A stretch of DNA of 64,000 nucleotides from Phyllobacterium brassicacearum (GCF_003010955.1 NZ_PGGO01000005.1:186001-250000), one strand, 5' to 3'; positions 44,293 through 54,620 are shown, counted from the first letter of the stretch. Notes: generated from the letters alone by a model not told the origin. Program-made: numbers and translations.

Positions 44293-45518
44293 TTCTTTGC
44301 CAGTCCTGCGTCTGTTTTTGCTGCTGGATTTACGTCATTGGTGACTTTGACTGCCGCGCCGGGGCTCAGGCGATTCTGGCCGGCGGTAACCACGATGTCG
44401 CCCTTCTTGATGCCTTTGGTAATCTCGACCAAGAGGCCCGACCGGCGTCCAGGAGTAACGAAAACCTGTGTCGCAACAAGCTTCTGCTCAGGGGCGGCAT
44501 CTGCCGGCTTTTTCTCATCCGCAGGCGCTGTTGAATTCGCCGCGTTTGCTGTCCCGGCAGAGGAATCACCTGCCGGCTTCGGCGCGTCAGCCTTGTTCTC
44601 CGCAGGACGGACCACATAGATGTAGTCGCCATAAAGGCTCGAAACGAGCGCGGTTTGCGGCAGCGTATAAACATCATCTTCCCTCGGAAGCGTAACGCGA
44701 ACCTGGGCGAACTGACCGGGCCGCAGTTTTCCGTCCGGATTGTCCACCTTCGCACGAACGGAGATCAAACGGGTCGACGGATCGATGCGGGGCTCAATGG
44801 CAATGATTGCACCCTTGAAGCTCAAATCACTGTCGGTCAGGCCAAGCTTGATCGGCTGGCCAATCTTGATTTCGCTTAAGGTCTGCTCGGGAATGGTGAA
44901 ATCCACCCGCATCGTGTCGAGATCCTGCAGCGTAACCACGACGGTGCCCGGCGACAGGTACTGACCGAGTTCGATGCGTGGAATACCGACAGTGCCCTTG
45001 AATGGCGCCTTCAGCAGTTTCTGATCCATCACCGCCTGCAATTTGGCGATTTCGGCCTTCTTGGCCAGAGACGCCGCTTCCGCCTCGTCGACATTGGAAA
45101 CGGCACCGACGCCACGGGTGCTCAGAGTACGTGCACGGGCCAGTGTCTGGTCCATCAGCACGTCTTGTGCCCGGGCAGCAACGATATCAGCCTTCTCGAT
45201 TGCATCGTCGAGTTGCAGCAACGCAGCACCCTGTTCAACTTCCTGATTGGCCGCAAACGGAATCTCTTTGACGATACCCGCAACCTCGACGGCCAATTCT
45301 ACGCCCTGAATGGCGCTGACCGTACCAATTGCCTCGATTTCAGGTGTCCAGGCGCTGGGCTCGACCGTATAGGTCGACACTGGCGCAGCCGGTTGCTGCA
45401 TGTTCGCAAAGAAATCCTGGATTGCCTTATCCCGGAAAAGATTGAATCCAACCAATCCAACGCCGATGAGAATGACAAACAAGAGAGCGATAACGGGGAC
45501 GAGATAGCGCTTTATCAT
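44289..45518 (-). CDS. RND efflux periplasmic adaptor (membrane-fusion protein)
   Basis: A 409-residue periplasmic adaptor. An N-terminal anchor (YLVPVIALLFVILIGVGLVG) is followed by the biotinyl-lipoyl-like part (EVAGIVKEIPFAANQEVEQG), a short helical hairpin, and the beta-barrel domain. A low-complexity Ala/Pro/Lys linker (about 315-350, ADAPKPAGDSSAGTANAANS) is inserted before the C-terminal domain, which is unusual for the family. The ATG at 45518 has GGAG ten bases upstream and is preferred to the upstream 45554 start. Confidence 0.92.
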   Translation of the reverse strand: MIKRYLVPVIALLFVILIGVGLVGFNLFRDKAIQDFFANMQQPAAPVSTYTVEPSAWTPEIEAIGTVSAIQGVELAVEVAGIVKEIPFAANQEVEQGAALLQLDDAIEKADIVAARAQDVLMDQTLARARTLSTRGVGAVSNVDEAEAASLAKKAEIAKLQAVMDQKLLKAPFKGTVGIPRIELGQYLSPGTVVVTLQDLDTMRVDFTIPEQTLSEIKIGQPIKLGLTDSDLSFKGAIIAIEPRIDPSTRLISVRAKVDNPDGKLRPGQFAQVRVTLPREDDVYTLPQTALVSSLYGDYIYVVRPAENKADAPKPAGDSSAGTANAANSTAPADEKKPADAAPEQKLVATQVFVTPGRRSGLLVEITKGIKKGDIVVTAGQNRLSPGAAVKVTNDVNPAAKTDAGLAKK

Positions 45519-45619
45519 CGGGAAACTGCTCCGGAACAAAACAATGGCCAGCAAACGTATGCCAGCCCTGTCTACGAGAAAAAGATTACGTGGACTTGAT
45601 TGCCACGCGCAAACTACTG

Positions 45620-45635
45620 TACCGTCTGGACGGTA
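45620..45635. promoter_or_regulatory. Perfect dyad operator between RND operon and tetR-type gene
   Basis: TACCGTC-TG-GACGGTA, 7-bp arms with a 2-bp spacer. On the minus strand a TTGACA at 45642-45637 gives a -35 element, so the dyad lies between -35 and -10 of the efflux promoter. A second TTGACA on the plus strand (45649-45654) suggests the TetR gene's own promoter, giving repression of both units. Confidence 0.75.
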
Positions 45636-45679
45636 ATGTCAATATGGGTTGACATCTCTCTTAGATCGAAAGTGCTAGA

Positions 45680-46258
45680 ATGACAGCGGACATACTCTCT
45701 ACAAAGGACAAGATTCTGCAGGCAGCGGCTGAAATTGCCAAAGAAGTCGGGCCTGTGCACCTTTCGCTCGATGCAGTGGCGCGGCGAGCGGGTCTTTCAA
45801 AGGGAGGATTGCTTTATTCGTTTCCGACCAAGGCCAAACTGCTCGAAGCTCTCGTAGAACAGCATGTTGGCGAATTCGACGAATCACTTCGCGAGGAAGA
45901 AGCCAAACGAAACCATGGTCCGGACAGCGTGGTGCAGGCCTGTATCGAAGTCTATCGTGCGGAGTTTGTTTGCAACGAGCCGGAACCATCCGGCATTCTC
46001 GCCGCAATTGCCAACGATCCCGGTTTCATCGAACCCATTCGTCGATATAACAGACAATTGTGGCAGCGCATGAAGGAGAATTCCGAGGATCCAACCCTTG
46101 CGCTCATTGCCTATCTGACGATCGAAGGTCTCCGCAGTCTGAAACTCTTTGAAATGGACGTGCCAAGCAGGGACGAGCAGATTGAAGCGATTGACCGGCT
46201 GAGAAACCTGTTCGAGCGGGTTGACTCCAATAGGGCCTCCCAACCGATCGATGCTTGA
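45680..46258 (+). CDS. TetR/AcrR-family repressor of the RND pump
   Basis: A 192-residue repressor. The N-terminal HTH reads KILQAAAEIAKEVGPVHLSL followed by DAVARRAGLSKGGLLYSFPT, the recognition helix and the YxxF motif (YSFPTKAKLLEAL) of TetR proteins. The C-terminal ligand domain belongs to the broad family and its ligand is unknown. It is divergent from the RND operon across the dyad at 45620-45635. The stop is directly adjacent to the tgt stop. Confidence 0.9.
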   Translation: MTADILSTKDKILQAAAEIAKEVGPVHLSLDAVARRAGLSKGGLLYSFPTKAKLLEALVEQHVGEFDESLREEEAKRNHGPDSVVQACIEVYRAEFVCNEPEPSGILAAIANDPGFIEPIRRYNRQLWQRMKENSEDPTLALIAYLTIEGLRSLKLFEMDVPSRDEQIEAIDRLRNLFERVDSNRASQPIDA

Positions 46259-47395
46259 TTACGCGAATACGGGGATATCCCCTCGCGTCCAGGTGTTCTG
46301 CGTTTCATCCATGAAGGCGCTGTATCGCTTGCCCTCAATCGCGTCGCGAATGCCTTGCATCAATTGCTGGTAGTAAGACAGATTGTTCCAGGTCAGCAGC
46401 ATCCCGCCCAAGGCCTCACCTGACTTGACCAGATGATGCAGGTAGGCACGGCTGTAATCCCGCGCTGCGGGACACGGTGACTCCTCGTCCAACGGACGCG
46501 GGTCATCGGCATGACGGGCGTTGCGCAGGTTGATCTTGCCACGGCGGGTGAAAGCCAGACCGTGTCGCCCTGCCCGCGTCGGCATCACGCAATCGAACAT
46601 GTCGATGCCGCGTGCTACCGACTTCAGAATGTCATCCGGCGTGCCGACACCCATCAAATAGCGCGGTTTTTCTTGCGGCAGTTCGGGGCAGGTAATGTCC
46701 AGCATTTCCAGCATGACATGCTGCGGTTCGCCGACTGCCAGCCCGCCAACGGCGTAACCTTTCAGATCCATGGCTTTCAAAGCCTGCGCAGAGCGGATGC
46801 GCAGATCGGCAACATCGCCGCCCTGCACGATACCGAACATTGCCTTGCCGGGTTGATTGCCGAAGGCCGCCTTGCAGCGTTCGGCCCAGCGCAGCGACAG
46901 TTCCATCGCCCGTTGAATGTCCTGCGGCGTTGACGGCAGAGCGACGCATTCATCCAGCTGCATCTGGATATCGGAATCCAGCAGTCCCTGAATTTCAATC
47001 GAACGCTCCGGGCTCATCTCATAGGCGCTGCCGTCGATGTGCGAGCGGAACGTTACGCTCTTTTCGGTTAGCTTTCGCAACTGTGCCAACGACATGACCT
47101 GAAAGCCGCCGGAATCGGTCAGGATCGGCCCTGGCCAACGCGCAAATTCATGCAGGCCACCCAGTTTCGCCACACGTTCGGCGCTCGGCCGCAACATCAG
47201 ATGATAGGTGTTGCCAAGGATGATGTCTGCGCCAAGTTCCCGCACCTGGTCCATATACATCGCCTTGACCGTGCCGCCGGTCCCGACCGGCATGAAGGCA
47301 GGCGTCCGCACCGTACCGCGCGGCATGGTGATTTCGCCGCGACGCGCCTTGCCATCATTGGCAATAAGTTTGAATTCAAAGTTTTCGCTTGTCAT
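46259..47395 (-). CDS. tgt: tRNA-guanine transglycosylase (queuine/preQ1), zinc-site residues missing
   Basis: A 378-residue enzyme that exchanges guanine 34 for preQ1 in tRNAs with GUN anticodons. Catalytic regions are intact: [12 protein letters not shown], the substrate loop [12 protein letters not shown] (bacterial type) and [14 protein letters not shown] with the nucleophile Asp. The zinc site is not: where characterised enzymes have CxCxxC and a later His, this protein has Ser306-x-Cys308-x-x-Ala311 ([11 protein letters not shown]) and Asn337 (TWNNLSYYQ). Three of four ligands are therefore absent. The start at 47395 overlaps the queA stop by 4 nt. Confidence 0.94.
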   Translation of the reverse strand: MTSENFEFKLIANDGKARRGEITMPRGTVRTPAFMPVGTGGTVKAMYMDQVRELGADIILGNTYHLMLRPSAERVAKLGGLHEFARWPGPILTDSGGFQVMSLAQLRKLTEKSVTFRSHIDGSAYEMSPERSIEIQGLLDSDIQMQLDECVALPSTPQDIQRAMELSLRWAERCKAAFGNQPGKAMFGIVQGGDVADLRIRSAQALKAMDLKGYAVGGLAVGEPQHVMLEMLDITCPELPQEKPRYLMGVGTPDDILKSVARGIDMFDCVMPTRAGRHGLAFTRRGKINLRNARHADDPRPLDEESPCPAARDYSRAYLHHLVKSGEALGGMLLTWNNLSYYQQLMQGIRDAIEGKRYSAFMDETQNTWTRGDIPVFA

Positions 47396-48471
47396 GATGC
47401 GGAACGCCATAACAGGCTTGCATCGCCATAGGAATAGAAGCGGTAGTGGTTTTTGACCGCATAGTCGTAGGCCGCATGCATGCGCTCGAACCCGCTGAAG
47501 GCAGATACCAGCATGAACAACGTCGAGCGTGGCAGGTGAAAATTGGTCATCAACATGTCAACGGCGCGGAAATTGTACCCCGGTGTGATGAAAATATCCG
47601 TCGGTCCGGACCAGGGCTTGATCACCCCGTGTTCGTCCGTAGCGCTTTCGAGCAAGCGTAGTGAGGTGGTGCCAACACTGACAATGCGCCCGCCCCGCGC
47701 CCTTACGGCGTTGAGCGCTTCCGCTGTAGTCTGATCTACTGTACCGATCTCCGCATGCATCTTGTGATCGGCAGTATCTTCGGCTTTCACCGGCAAAAAA
47801 GTGCCGGCACCCACATGCAAGGTCACGAAGTGTTCTTCGATGCCGCGCCTCTTCAGGTTATCCAGCAGTTCAGGCGTAAAATGCAGTCCCGCCGTTGGAG
47901 CGGCGACGGCACCTTCTTCCCGTGCAAAGACGGTCTGGTAGTCCTCGCGGTCACGGATATCATCCGCCCGTTTTGAAGCGATGTAGGGTGGCAAAGGGAT
48001 GTGCCCGACCGCGGCAATGGCCTGATCGAGATCAGCTCCGCTGAAATCAAATACCAGCAATGCCTCGCCCGCGTCGCCTTTCTCAGTGACTGTCGCCTGG
48101 AGCGACCCGAGCAGGCACGCATTGTTGCCATGGCCAAAGTCGATGCGCTCGCCCTGCTTGATACGTTTTGCCGGGCGCAGAAAGGCTTTCCAGCGATCGG
48201 GGCCCGCACGCATATGCAGCGTCGCACTGATCTGCGCATTTACGCCCTCGCGTTCGCGAAATCCTTCAAGCTGTGCCGGTATCACCTTGGTATCATTGAA
48301 TACCAGCGCGTCCCCTGGTCGCAGAAAGTCAGCGAGGTTTCGGACAGTACTGTCTTCAAATCCGGACGCATCCGCCTTCACAAGCAAAAGCCGCGCTGAA
48401 TCGCGCGGCTCTGCAGGTCTCAATGCGATGTTCTCTTCCGGCAGATCGAAATCGAAAAGATCAACACGCAT
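47392..48471 (-). CDS. queA: S-adenosylmethionine:tRNA ribosyltransferase-isomerase
   Basis: A 359-residue enzyme that adds the cyclopentene-like ribosyl group from SAM to preQ1 in tRNA, giving epoxyqueuosine. It begins [20 protein letters not shown] (QueA hallmark), has [15 protein letters not shown] and the terminal [11 protein letters not shown]. Full length. It overlaps tgt by 4 nt and follows the cyclophilin gene by 17 bp, so the two queuosine genes are co-expressed with the cyclophilins and coaD. Confidence 0.96.
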   Translation of the reverse strand: MRVDLFDFDLPEENIALRPAEPRDSARLLLVKADASGFEDSTVRNLADFLRPGDALVFNDTKVIPAQLEGFREREGVNAQISATLHMRAGPDRWKAFLRPAKRIKQGERIDFGHGNNACLLGSLQATVTEKGDAGEALLVFDFSGADLDQAIAAVGHIPLPPYIASKRADDIRDREDYQTVFAREEGAVAAPTAGLHFTPELLDNLKRRGIEEHFVTLHVGAGTFLPVKAEDTADHKMHAEIGTVDQTTAEALNAVRARGGRIVSVGTTSLRLLESATDEHGVIKPWSGPTDIFITPGYNFRAVDMLMTNFHLPRSTLFMLVSAFSGFERMHAAYDYAVKNHYRFYSYGDASLLWRSAS

Positions 48472-48488
48472 AATGCATCAATACGTAT

Positions 48489-48998
48489 CTATTCGACGTC
48501 TGCTGCAACACGCATGGAAACGATCGAATCCGGATCCTGCACCGGCTCGCCGCGCTTGATCTTGTCGACGTTGCTCATGCCTTCGATAACCTGGCCCCAG
48601 ACCGTGTACTGACGATTGAGGAAACCGGCATCGTCAAAGCAGATGAAAAACTGCGAATTGGCAGAATTCGGGTTTTGCGAGCGGGCCATCGAGCAGGCGC
48701 CGCGAACATGATTGGCATTGGAGAATTCGGCCTTGAGGTCGGGCTTGTCCGAACCGCCCATGCCGGCGCGTGCCGGATTGAACGAGATACCGCCCTGCTT
48801 GCCGAACTTGACATCGCCTGTCTGAGCCATGAAGCCGTCGATCACGCGATGGAACACCACACCATCATAAGCGCCTTCGCGTGCGAGTTCCTTGATCCGG
48901 TTGACGTGTTCGGGTGCGAGGTCCGGATAAAGTTCGATGACGACATCGCCCTTTGTGGTCTCGAGAAGGATCGTGTTTTCTGGGTCTTTGTAAGCCAT
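48489..48998 (-). CDS. ppiB: Peptidyl-prolyl cis-trans isomerase, cyclophilin type, cytoplasmic
   Basis: A 169-residue cyclophilin. Active-site regions are present: VVFHRVIDGFMAQTGD (catalytic Arg), MARSQNPNSANSQFFICF and NRQYTVWGQVIEGM. There is no signal peptide, so it acts in the cytoplasm. The ATG at 48998 is used; an in-frame TTG three codons upstream sits too close to the AAGGAG. It is one of two tandem cyclophilin genes, with the exported one 27 bp upstream. Confidence 0.93.
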   Translation of the reverse strand: MAYKDPENTILLETTKGDVVIELYPDLAPEHVNRIKELAREGAYDGVVFHRVIDGFMAQTGDVKFGKQGGISFNPARAGMGGSDKPDLKAEFSNANHVRGACSMARSQNPNSANSQFFICFDDAGFLNRQYTVWGQVIEGMSNVDKIKRGEPVQDPDSIVSMRVAADVE

Positions 48999-49025
48999 TT
49001 CCGGCAATCTCCTTGTCTAAATTGA

Positions 49026-49604
49026 TTATTTTCCGACAGTTACCTTGATCATCTTGTCCGGATTCTCGACGGCGCCATTATCTGCCTCCGAACCCTTCTT
49101 GATCTTGTCGACAACATCCATGCCGCTCGTGACCTTGCCAACGACCGTGTACTCGCCGTTCAGCGAAGGGTACTCTTTGAACATGATGAAGAACTGGGAA
49201 TTGGCAGAATTGGGGTTCTGTGCGCGGGCCATGCCGACGACGCCGCGTACGAAAGGCTCCTTCGAGAACTCGGCAGGCAGATCGGGACGCGTCGAACCGC
49301 CGGTGCCCGCAGCCTGCGGATTGTAGCTCTTTTCTGTATTTCCATACTGCACGTCGCCAGTCTGGGCCATGAAGCCTGGAATAACCCGGTGGAACACGAC
49401 ATTATCATAGGCGCCTTCCTTGGCCAGCGCCTTGATCTGCTCGACATGCTTGGGTGCAAGATCGGGAAGCAGCTCGATTTTGACATCGCCGTCCTTGAGC
49501 TTGATCGTCATGGTGTTTGCGTCATCGGCCCAACCTTGGTTCAACGTGGCAAATGACAGAGAAGAAACGGCAGCAACAACCAGCGCTGTGCGGAAAAAGG
49601 ACAT
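49026..49604 (-). CDS. Peptidyl-prolyl cis-trans isomerase, cyclophilin type, periplasmic
   Basis: A 192-residue cyclophilin with a signal peptide (MSFFRTALVVAAVSSLSFAT, cleavage likely after GWA). The mature domain has VVFHRVIPGFMAQTGD and MARAQNPNSANSQFFIMF and is closely related to the cytoplasmic paralogue downstream, indicating tandem duplication and relocation. The ATG at 49604 has GGAG six bases upstream; a GTG at 49616 is less likely. It follows coaD by 17 bp. Confidence 0.93.
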   Translation of the reverse strand: MSFFRTALVVAAVSSLSFATLNQGWADDANTMTIKLKDGDVKIELLPDLAPKHVEQIKALAKEGAYDNVVFHRVIPGFMAQTGDVQYGNTEKSYNPQAAGTGGSTRPDLPAEFSKEPFVRGVVGMARAQNPNSANSQFFIMFKEYPSLNGEYTVVGKVTSGMDVVDKIKKGSEADNGAVENPDKMIKVTVGK

Positions 49605-49621
49605 GAAAGTCTCCACGAAAA

Positions 49622-50116
49622 TCAGGATTTGAATTTTGTCTCAAGCGCCTCGGCGACAAGAGCAGGAACAAAATGCCGAACGTCGCCGCCCATGGCGGCA
49701 ATCTGGCGAACCAATGTGGCAGTAATGGTGCGAACCGAGGGATCAGCAGGGAGAAACACCGTTTGCAGTTCCGGCGCCATCTTGCCGTTCATGCCCGCCA
49801 TCTGCATCTCGTAGTCGAGATCTGTGCCATCCCGAAGTCCACGCACCATCAGGGATGCGCCATATTTGCGTGCGGCATCAATCAGCAGGCCGTCAAAGGC
49901 AATCACCTCGAGGCGGCTGCTGTCCTTGCCGAAAACCTCGGCTGCGACGCGATTGATCAGATCTACGCGCTCTTCGAATGAAAACAGCGGAGCCTTGCCG
50001 GGATGGATGCCAATTGCGACGAATACCTTGTCCGCAAGCCGGAGCGAGCCTTGCAAGACGTCCATATGGCCATTGGTGATCGGATCGAATGATCCGGCAT
50101 AGATCGCGTTTGTCAT
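49622..50116 (-). CDS. coaD: Phosphopantetheine adenylyltransferase
   Basis: A 164-residue enzyme catalysing the penultimate step of coenzyme A synthesis. The nucleotidyltransferase motif [20 protein letters not shown] (T/HxGH) is at residues 4-23, and the ATP-binding end region [20 protein letters not shown] is present. Full length. It is the first gene of the coaD, cyclophilin, cyclophilin, queA, tgt run on the minus strand. Confidence 0.96.
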   Translation of the reverse strand: MTNAIYAGSFDPITNGHMDVLQGSLRLADKVFVAIGIHPGKAPLFSFEERVDLINRVAAEVFGKDSSRLEVIAFDGLLIDAARKYGASLMVRGLRDGTDLDYEMQMAGMNGKMAPELQTVFLPADPSVRTITATLVRQIAAMGGDVRHFVPALVAEALETKFKS

Positions 50117-50303
50117 GCGGGTTACCTAGCCGTTTTGTTCGGCGCTTTCAATGGTTCGCTGGCAACCAGATGAACGGCAGATGAACAAACCAATCAGCAA
50201 GCGTTCAGTCGCGTTCAACTACACGTGAGACAATCGAATGAAACCATTTCGAGGTTAGCACGTTGCTAACCAAGAATGAGTGCAAGATCGAAGGGACACA
50301 TTT

Positions 50304-50444
50304 ATGTTTATTCTTCTGAGCATTGCCATGATGGTTGCGATGATCGTTTCCGCGATTGTCATGATTGTAGAAGAGAACAAAAAGCGGGAAGCTCCGTTAA
50401 GAACCTCCCGCTTTGGTGTGTATCATCATCGCCACGATCTCTGA
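50304..50444 (+). CDS. Possible 46-residue single-pass membrane protein
   Basis: An ORF starting MFILLSIAMMVAMIVSAIVM, one long Met-rich hydrophobic helix, then a basic tail (EENKKREAPLRTSRFG). AAGGGA lies seven bases upstream of the ATG. It is divergent from coaD and convergent with gyrA, and its 3' half overlaps the gyrA terminator hairpin. No family recognised. The RBS and clean membrane helix argue for a real gene; the terminator overlap argues for caution. Confidence 0.45.
   Translation: MFILLSIAMMVAMIVSAIVMIVEENKKREAPLRTSRFGVYHHRHDL
50379..50414 (-). terminator. Intrinsic terminator of gyrA
   Basis: On the minus strand, AAAGCGGGA and TCCCGCTTT form the stem, followed by TTGTTCTC, giving a T-run of five. 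It lies about 50 bp after the gyrA stop. Confidence 0.7.
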
Positions 50445-50462
50445 TCGCGTGATCTGACGCTC

Positions 50463-53267
50463 TTAGACCTCCCCGGTACCGTCCGTCGTATTTGGGGAGG
50501 AAGTCTCGCCTTGCACAGCCGTTTCCGCCTCGACATCATCGCTTTCGGTTTCCGAAATCCGCTCGACCGAGACTACTTTCTCGCCATCAGCCGTGTTGAA
50601 GATCGTGACGCCCTTGGTGGAGCGACCGGCAATGCGGATGCCGTTGACCGGCACGCGGATCAGCTGGCCGCCATCGGAAACAAGCAAAATCTGGTCTGAA
50701 GCTTCAACCGGGAACAATGAGACAAGCTTGCCGATTTCGTCGGTCTTTGACGTATCGGTTGCGCGAATGCCCTTGCCGCCACGTCCGGAAACGCGGAACT
50801 CATAGGACGAAGAACGCTTGCCATAACCATATTCGCTGACGGTAAGCACTGTCTGTTCGCGATCGCGCAGCTCTGCGTACCGTTCAGGCAAAAGATCAGC
50901 AACGTCCGTGGCTTCCTCGCCCACCAGAGCGATTTCCTCCACATCATCCGCACCCTGGGCTCGGCGCTCGGCGGCTGCCTGCTTGAGGTACGCTGAACGT
51001 TCCGCCGGACTGGCGTCCACATGGCCGAGAATGGACATGGAGATGATCTTGTCGCCGGGCGCTAGCGTAATGCCGCGCACGCCGATCGAATTGCGGCCGG
51101 CGAAGACGCGTACGTCCGTCACCGGGAAGCGGATGCACTGGCCGCCGGCAGCGGTTAGCAGGACATCGTCGAACTCATCGCACGTATCGACGCTGAGGAT
51201 TTCATCGCCCTCTTCCTCCAGTTTCATCGCAATCTTGCCATTGCGATTGACCTGGACGAAGTCCGAAAGTTTGTTGCGGCGGACAGTGCCGCGCGTCGTG
51301 GCAAACATCACGTCGAGATTCGCCCAGCTTGCTTCGTCCTCCGGTAGCGGCATTATCGTGGTGATGCGTTCGCCCTGTTCAAGCGGCAGCATGTTGATCA
51401 GAGCCTTGCCGCGTGATTGGGGCGTACCGATTGGCAGACGCCAGACTTTTTCCTTATAGACGATGCCGCGTGACGAGAAGAACAGCACTGGCGTGTGCGT
51501 ATTGGCCACAAACAGCCGTGTCACCGAATCCTCATCCTTCATCGTCACGCCGGAACGGCCCTTGCCGCCACGGCGCTGTGCACGATAAGTCGCCAGCGGT
51601 ACGCGTTTGATATAGCCGGCATGGCTGACCGTCACGACCATGTCCTCGCGGGCGATGAGATCTTCATCGTCCATATCCGCGCCGCCGTCGGTAAGCTCGG
51701 TGCGGCGTGGTGTGCCGAATTCGTCACGGATAGCAACGAGCTCGTCCTTGACGATACCCATGATCCGCAGACGCGACGCTAGAATTTCGAGGTAGTCCTT
51801 GATCTCAACGCCAATCTTGTTGAGTTCGTCGGCGATTTCATCGCGTCCAAGGGCGGTAAGGCGTTGCAGACGCAGATCGAGAATGGCACGCGCCTGCTCT
51901 TCAGACAGATTGTAGGTATTGTCGTCATTAAGAGTATGGCGCGGATCGGCGATCAGCGTGATCAGCGGTGCCACATCATTGGCCGGCCAACGCCGTTCCA
52001 TCAACTGATCGCGGGCTGTTGCCGGATCCGGTGCACGGCGGATCAAGGCGATGATCTCGTCGATATTGGCGACAGCAATGGCCAAACCAACCAAGACATG
52101 AGCGCGGTCACGCGCCTTGCGCAGCAGGAATTTGGTACGGCGGCTGACCACGTCCTCACGGAAACTGACGAAGGCGCGCAAAATATCAAGAAGATTGAGC
52201 AGACCCGGCTTGCCGCCATTCAACGCCACCATGTTTGCGCCGAAAGAAGACTGCAATGGAGTGAAACGGTAAAGCTGGTTGACGATGACGTCGGCCACCG
52301 CATCACGCTTGAGTTCGACGACGACGCGATAACCGTCGCGGTCCGATTCATCGCGAATGTCCGAAATGCCCTCGATGCGCTTCTCACGCACGAGATCGGC
52401 CATCTTCTCGATCATCGTTGCCTTGTTGACCTGATAGGGCACCTCGGTGATGATGATGGCTTCGCGGTCGCCGCGCATGCTCTCGATCGCAACCTTGCCG
52501 CGCATCAGGATCGAGCCGCGGCCGGTGCTGTAGGCGGAATAGATCCCAGAGCGGCCAAGGACGATGCCACCGGTCGGGAAATCCGGTCCGGGAATGATCT
52601 CCATCAGTTCCGGCAAGTCGATTGCCGGATTGTCGATCAGCGCGATACAACCATTGATGACTTCGGCAAGATTGTGCGGCGGCACGTTCGTAGCCATACC
52701 GACCGCGATCCCGCCGGAACCGTTGACAAGCAGATTGGGGAAGCGCGCCGGCAGAACCACCGGCTCCTGCTCGCGTCCATCATAATTATCCTGGAAATCG
52801 ACTGTATCCTTGTCGATGTCCTCGAGCAGCGATTCCGTCACCTTCTCCAGGCGGCATTCGGTGTACCGCATCGCCGCAGGCGAGTCGCCGTCGATCGATC
52901 CGAAATTGCCCTGTCCGTCGACCAGCGGGTCACGCAGCGACCAATCCTGTGCCATACGGACAAGCGCGTCATAGATCGATGCGTCGCCGTGTGGATGGTA
53001 TTTACCCATCACTTCACCGACGACACCCGCCGACTTGCGGTAGGACCTGTTCCACGACAGGCCCATTTCGTTCATCGCGTGCAGGATGCGTCTGTGCACT
53101 GGCTTCAGACCATCACGGACATCGGGCAGCGCACGACTGACGATCACGCTCATCGCATAATCGAGATAGGAGCGCTGCATTTCCTCAATGATGGAAATCG
53201 GCTCAATACCGGAATTTGGTCCGGATTTATCGTCTTCGGGGCCGGAAGGTGGGGTTAGGTCAGACAC
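50463..53267 (-). CDS. gyrA: DNA gyrase subunit A
   Basis: A 934-residue topoisomerase II subunit. The catalytic Tyr is residue 135 (AAMRYTECR), and the quinolone-determining region reads [17 protein letters not shown] (91-107), so the residue equal to Escherichia Ser83 is Ala96 and that equal to Asp87 is Asp100. The C-terminal beta-pinwheel domain contains the GyrA-box region, [11 protein letters not shown]. Full length with a variable acidic tail. It is preceded by an AT-rich 230-bp promoter region and divergent from the MarC gene. Confidence 0.98.
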   Translation of the reverse strand: MSDLTPPSGPEDDKSGPNSGIEPISIIEEMQRSYLDYAMSVIVSRALPDVRDGLKPVHRRILHAMNEMGLSWNRSYRKSAGVVGEVMGKYHPHGDASIYDALVRMAQDWSLRDPLVDGQGNFGSIDGDSPAAMRYTECRLEKVTESLLEDIDKDTVDFQDNYDGREQEPVVLPARFPNLLVNGSGGIAVGMATNVPPHNLAEVINGCIALIDNPAIDLPELMEIIPGPDFPTGGIVLGRSGIYSAYSTGRGSILMRGKVAIESMRGDREAIIITEVPYQVNKATMIEKMADLVREKRIEGISDIRDESDRDGYRVVVELKRDAVADVIVNQLYRFTPLQSSFGANMVALNGGKPGLLNLLDILRAFVSFREDVVSRRTKFLLRKARDRAHVLVGLAIAVANIDEIIALIRRAPDPATARDQLMERRWPANDVAPLITLIADPRHTLNDDNTYNLSEEQARAILDLRLQRLTALGRDEIADELNKIGVEIKDYLEILASRLRIMGIVKDELVAIRDEFGTPRRTELTDGGADMDDEDLIAREDMVVTVSHAGYIKRVPLATYRAQRRGGKGRSGVTMKDEDSVTRLFVANTHTPVLFFSSRGIVYKEKVWRLPIGTPQSRGKALINMLPLEQGERITTIMPLPEDEASWANLDVMFATTRGTVRRNKLSDFVQVNRNGKIAMKLEEEGDEILSVDTCDEFDDVLLTAAGGQCIRFPVTDVRVFAGRNSIGVRGITLAPGDKIISMSILGHVDASPAERSAYLKQAAAERRAQGADDVEEIALVGEEATDVADLLPERYAELRDREQTVLTVSEYGYGKRSSSYEFRVSGRGGKGIRATDTSKTDEIGKLVSLFPVEASDQILLVSDGGQLIRVPVNGIRIAGRSTKGVTIFNTADGEKVVSVERISETESDDVEAETAVQGETSSPNTTDGTGEV

Positions 53268-53497
53268 GAGGCACTCATCTTTCGTATAGAATCAATCTTT
53301 GATCTTATAGCGGCTTTCGAACTGAAAAGCCAACAAACGGGGACGTAATGCACAGCTGAAAACCCTTTAATATCAATTAGATAAAATAGATTTTCTAATG
53401 CACTGAAAAACTTGGGTGCAGATTTCCATGTTTCTCGACGTTGGATAGCGAATCCGGTAGGTTGGCTCAGCTTTAATCAGCAAAGAAAAGCAAAATC

Positions 53498-54127
53498 GTG
53501 GCGTTTTATGATACCCTCCTCAATGCGTTCGTGACCCTTATGGTGACGATCGATCCACCGGGTCTGGCGCCACTCTTTTTGGCGCTAACGCGCGGCATGA
53601 ATCGCAAGGAACGCAGCCAGGTTGGCCTGCGCGCAAGCCTTATTGCTTTCATGGTCCTGACACTCTTTGCTGTCGCCGGTGCGCAGATCCTGGCACTTTT
53701 TGGCATAACGCTTGGCGCATTTCGTATCGCCGGTGGGCTGCTGCTGTTCTGGATCGCTTTCGAGATGATCTTCGAGCGGCGGAATGAACGAAAAGAGAAG
53801 AGCGCAGAGGTTGCGATCACCAAGGATCACATCCGCAACATCGCCGCCTTTCCGCTCGCCATTCCGCTTATCGCAGGCCCTGGTGCAATATCGGCCACCA
53901 TTCTTCTTGCAGGCACGCTGTCTGATGCCACCTCACGTCTGGCACTGATCGCTATCATCCTGGTTTGTATCGCTGCGTCGTATGTCGTGTTCCTGCTTGC
54001 CGAACGCGTCGATCGCTTTCTCGGCGAAACCGGGCGCTCAATCCTGACCCGTCTGCTCGGTGTCATCCTTGCCGCCCTTGCCGTCCAGTTCGTAGCGGAT
54101 GGCATCAAGACACTCGTTCTCAGCTGA
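53498..54127 (+). CDS. MarC-family membrane protein
   Basis: A 209-residue integral membrane protein with six predicted helices in two halves. It begins MAFYDTLLNAFVTLMVTIDP and shows FPLAIPLIAGPGAISATILL, the MarC hallmark. A GTG at 53498 is the start. The family was once linked to multiple antibiotic resistance but has no proven function. It is convergent with the small secreted-protein gene (10 bp between the stops). Confidence 0.88.
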   Translation: MAFYDTLLNAFVTLMVTIDPPGLAPLFLALTRGMNRKERSQVGLRASLIAFMVLTLFAVAGAQILALFGITLGAFRIAGGLLLFWIAFEMIFERRNERKEKSAEVAITKDHIRNIAAFPLAIPLIAGPGAISATILLAGTLSDATSRLALIAIILVCIAASYVVFLLAERVDRFLGETGRSILTRLLGVILAALAVQFVADGIKTLVLS

Positions 54128-54137
54128 TCCCGGCTAA

Positions 54138-54554
54138 TTACAATGAAGTGTCTGCCGTCGTGCTTTCGTCGGCTGTGCTGAAGAGCAGCGTGATCGGCCT
54201 CCCGGCAATGGCGCCGCCGAAATCATCGGTGATCGGCAGCGGCAGGTTTTGATACAGCGCCTCGAGCACCGAGGCCACAAATGCCCGCTTCAGCGGCATA
54301 TCCTGACCAAGTTTAGCGTAACTCGCGCGCGGATTTCCGATCATGCTGCCATCACGGCGCAGGGCAAAACGGAGTGTAATTTCCAGGTTCTCCGTCCCGC
54401 GCGGTGGTTTCCAACAGGAATAGAGAGCCGGGCCAAGCTCGTACATTGTGGCAATCGGCTCGCGGCTTCCACAAGCCCGCTCTCCTGCCCCGGCGGATGC
54501 CGGATGCATCAGGATAAGCGCAATCGTGAAAGCGCCAAATCTGCCCAAAATCAC
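54138..54554 (-). CDS. Small secreted protein, TonB C-terminal-like
   Basis: A 138-residue protein with a signal peptide (MILGRFGAFTIALILMHPAS). The mature part has two cysteines (ERACGSRE, LYSCWKPP), then LEITLRFALRRDGSMIGNPR and NLPLPITDDFGGAIAGRPIT, which resemble the periplasmic TonB C-terminal or energy-transducer fold found in many rhizobial secreted proteins. No membrane anchor beyond the signal peptide. Function unknown. Confidence 0.65.
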   Translation of the reverse strand: MILGRFGAFTIALILMHPASAGAGERACGSREPIATMYELGPALYSCWKPPRGTENLEITLRFALRRDGSMIGNPRASYAKLGQDMPLKRAFVASVLEALYQNLPLPITDDFGGAIAGRPITLLFSTADESTTADTSL

Positions 54555-54620
54555 CCCCGTCAGGGATCGATCCCTCCACTCCAGATTCGCTACCCAAATG
54601 CCTGAATAAGCAAGTTGCTC

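Noticed and set aside
51864-53258. 464-codon ORF opposite gyrA
   Set aside because: Antisense shadow of a strongly conserved gene.
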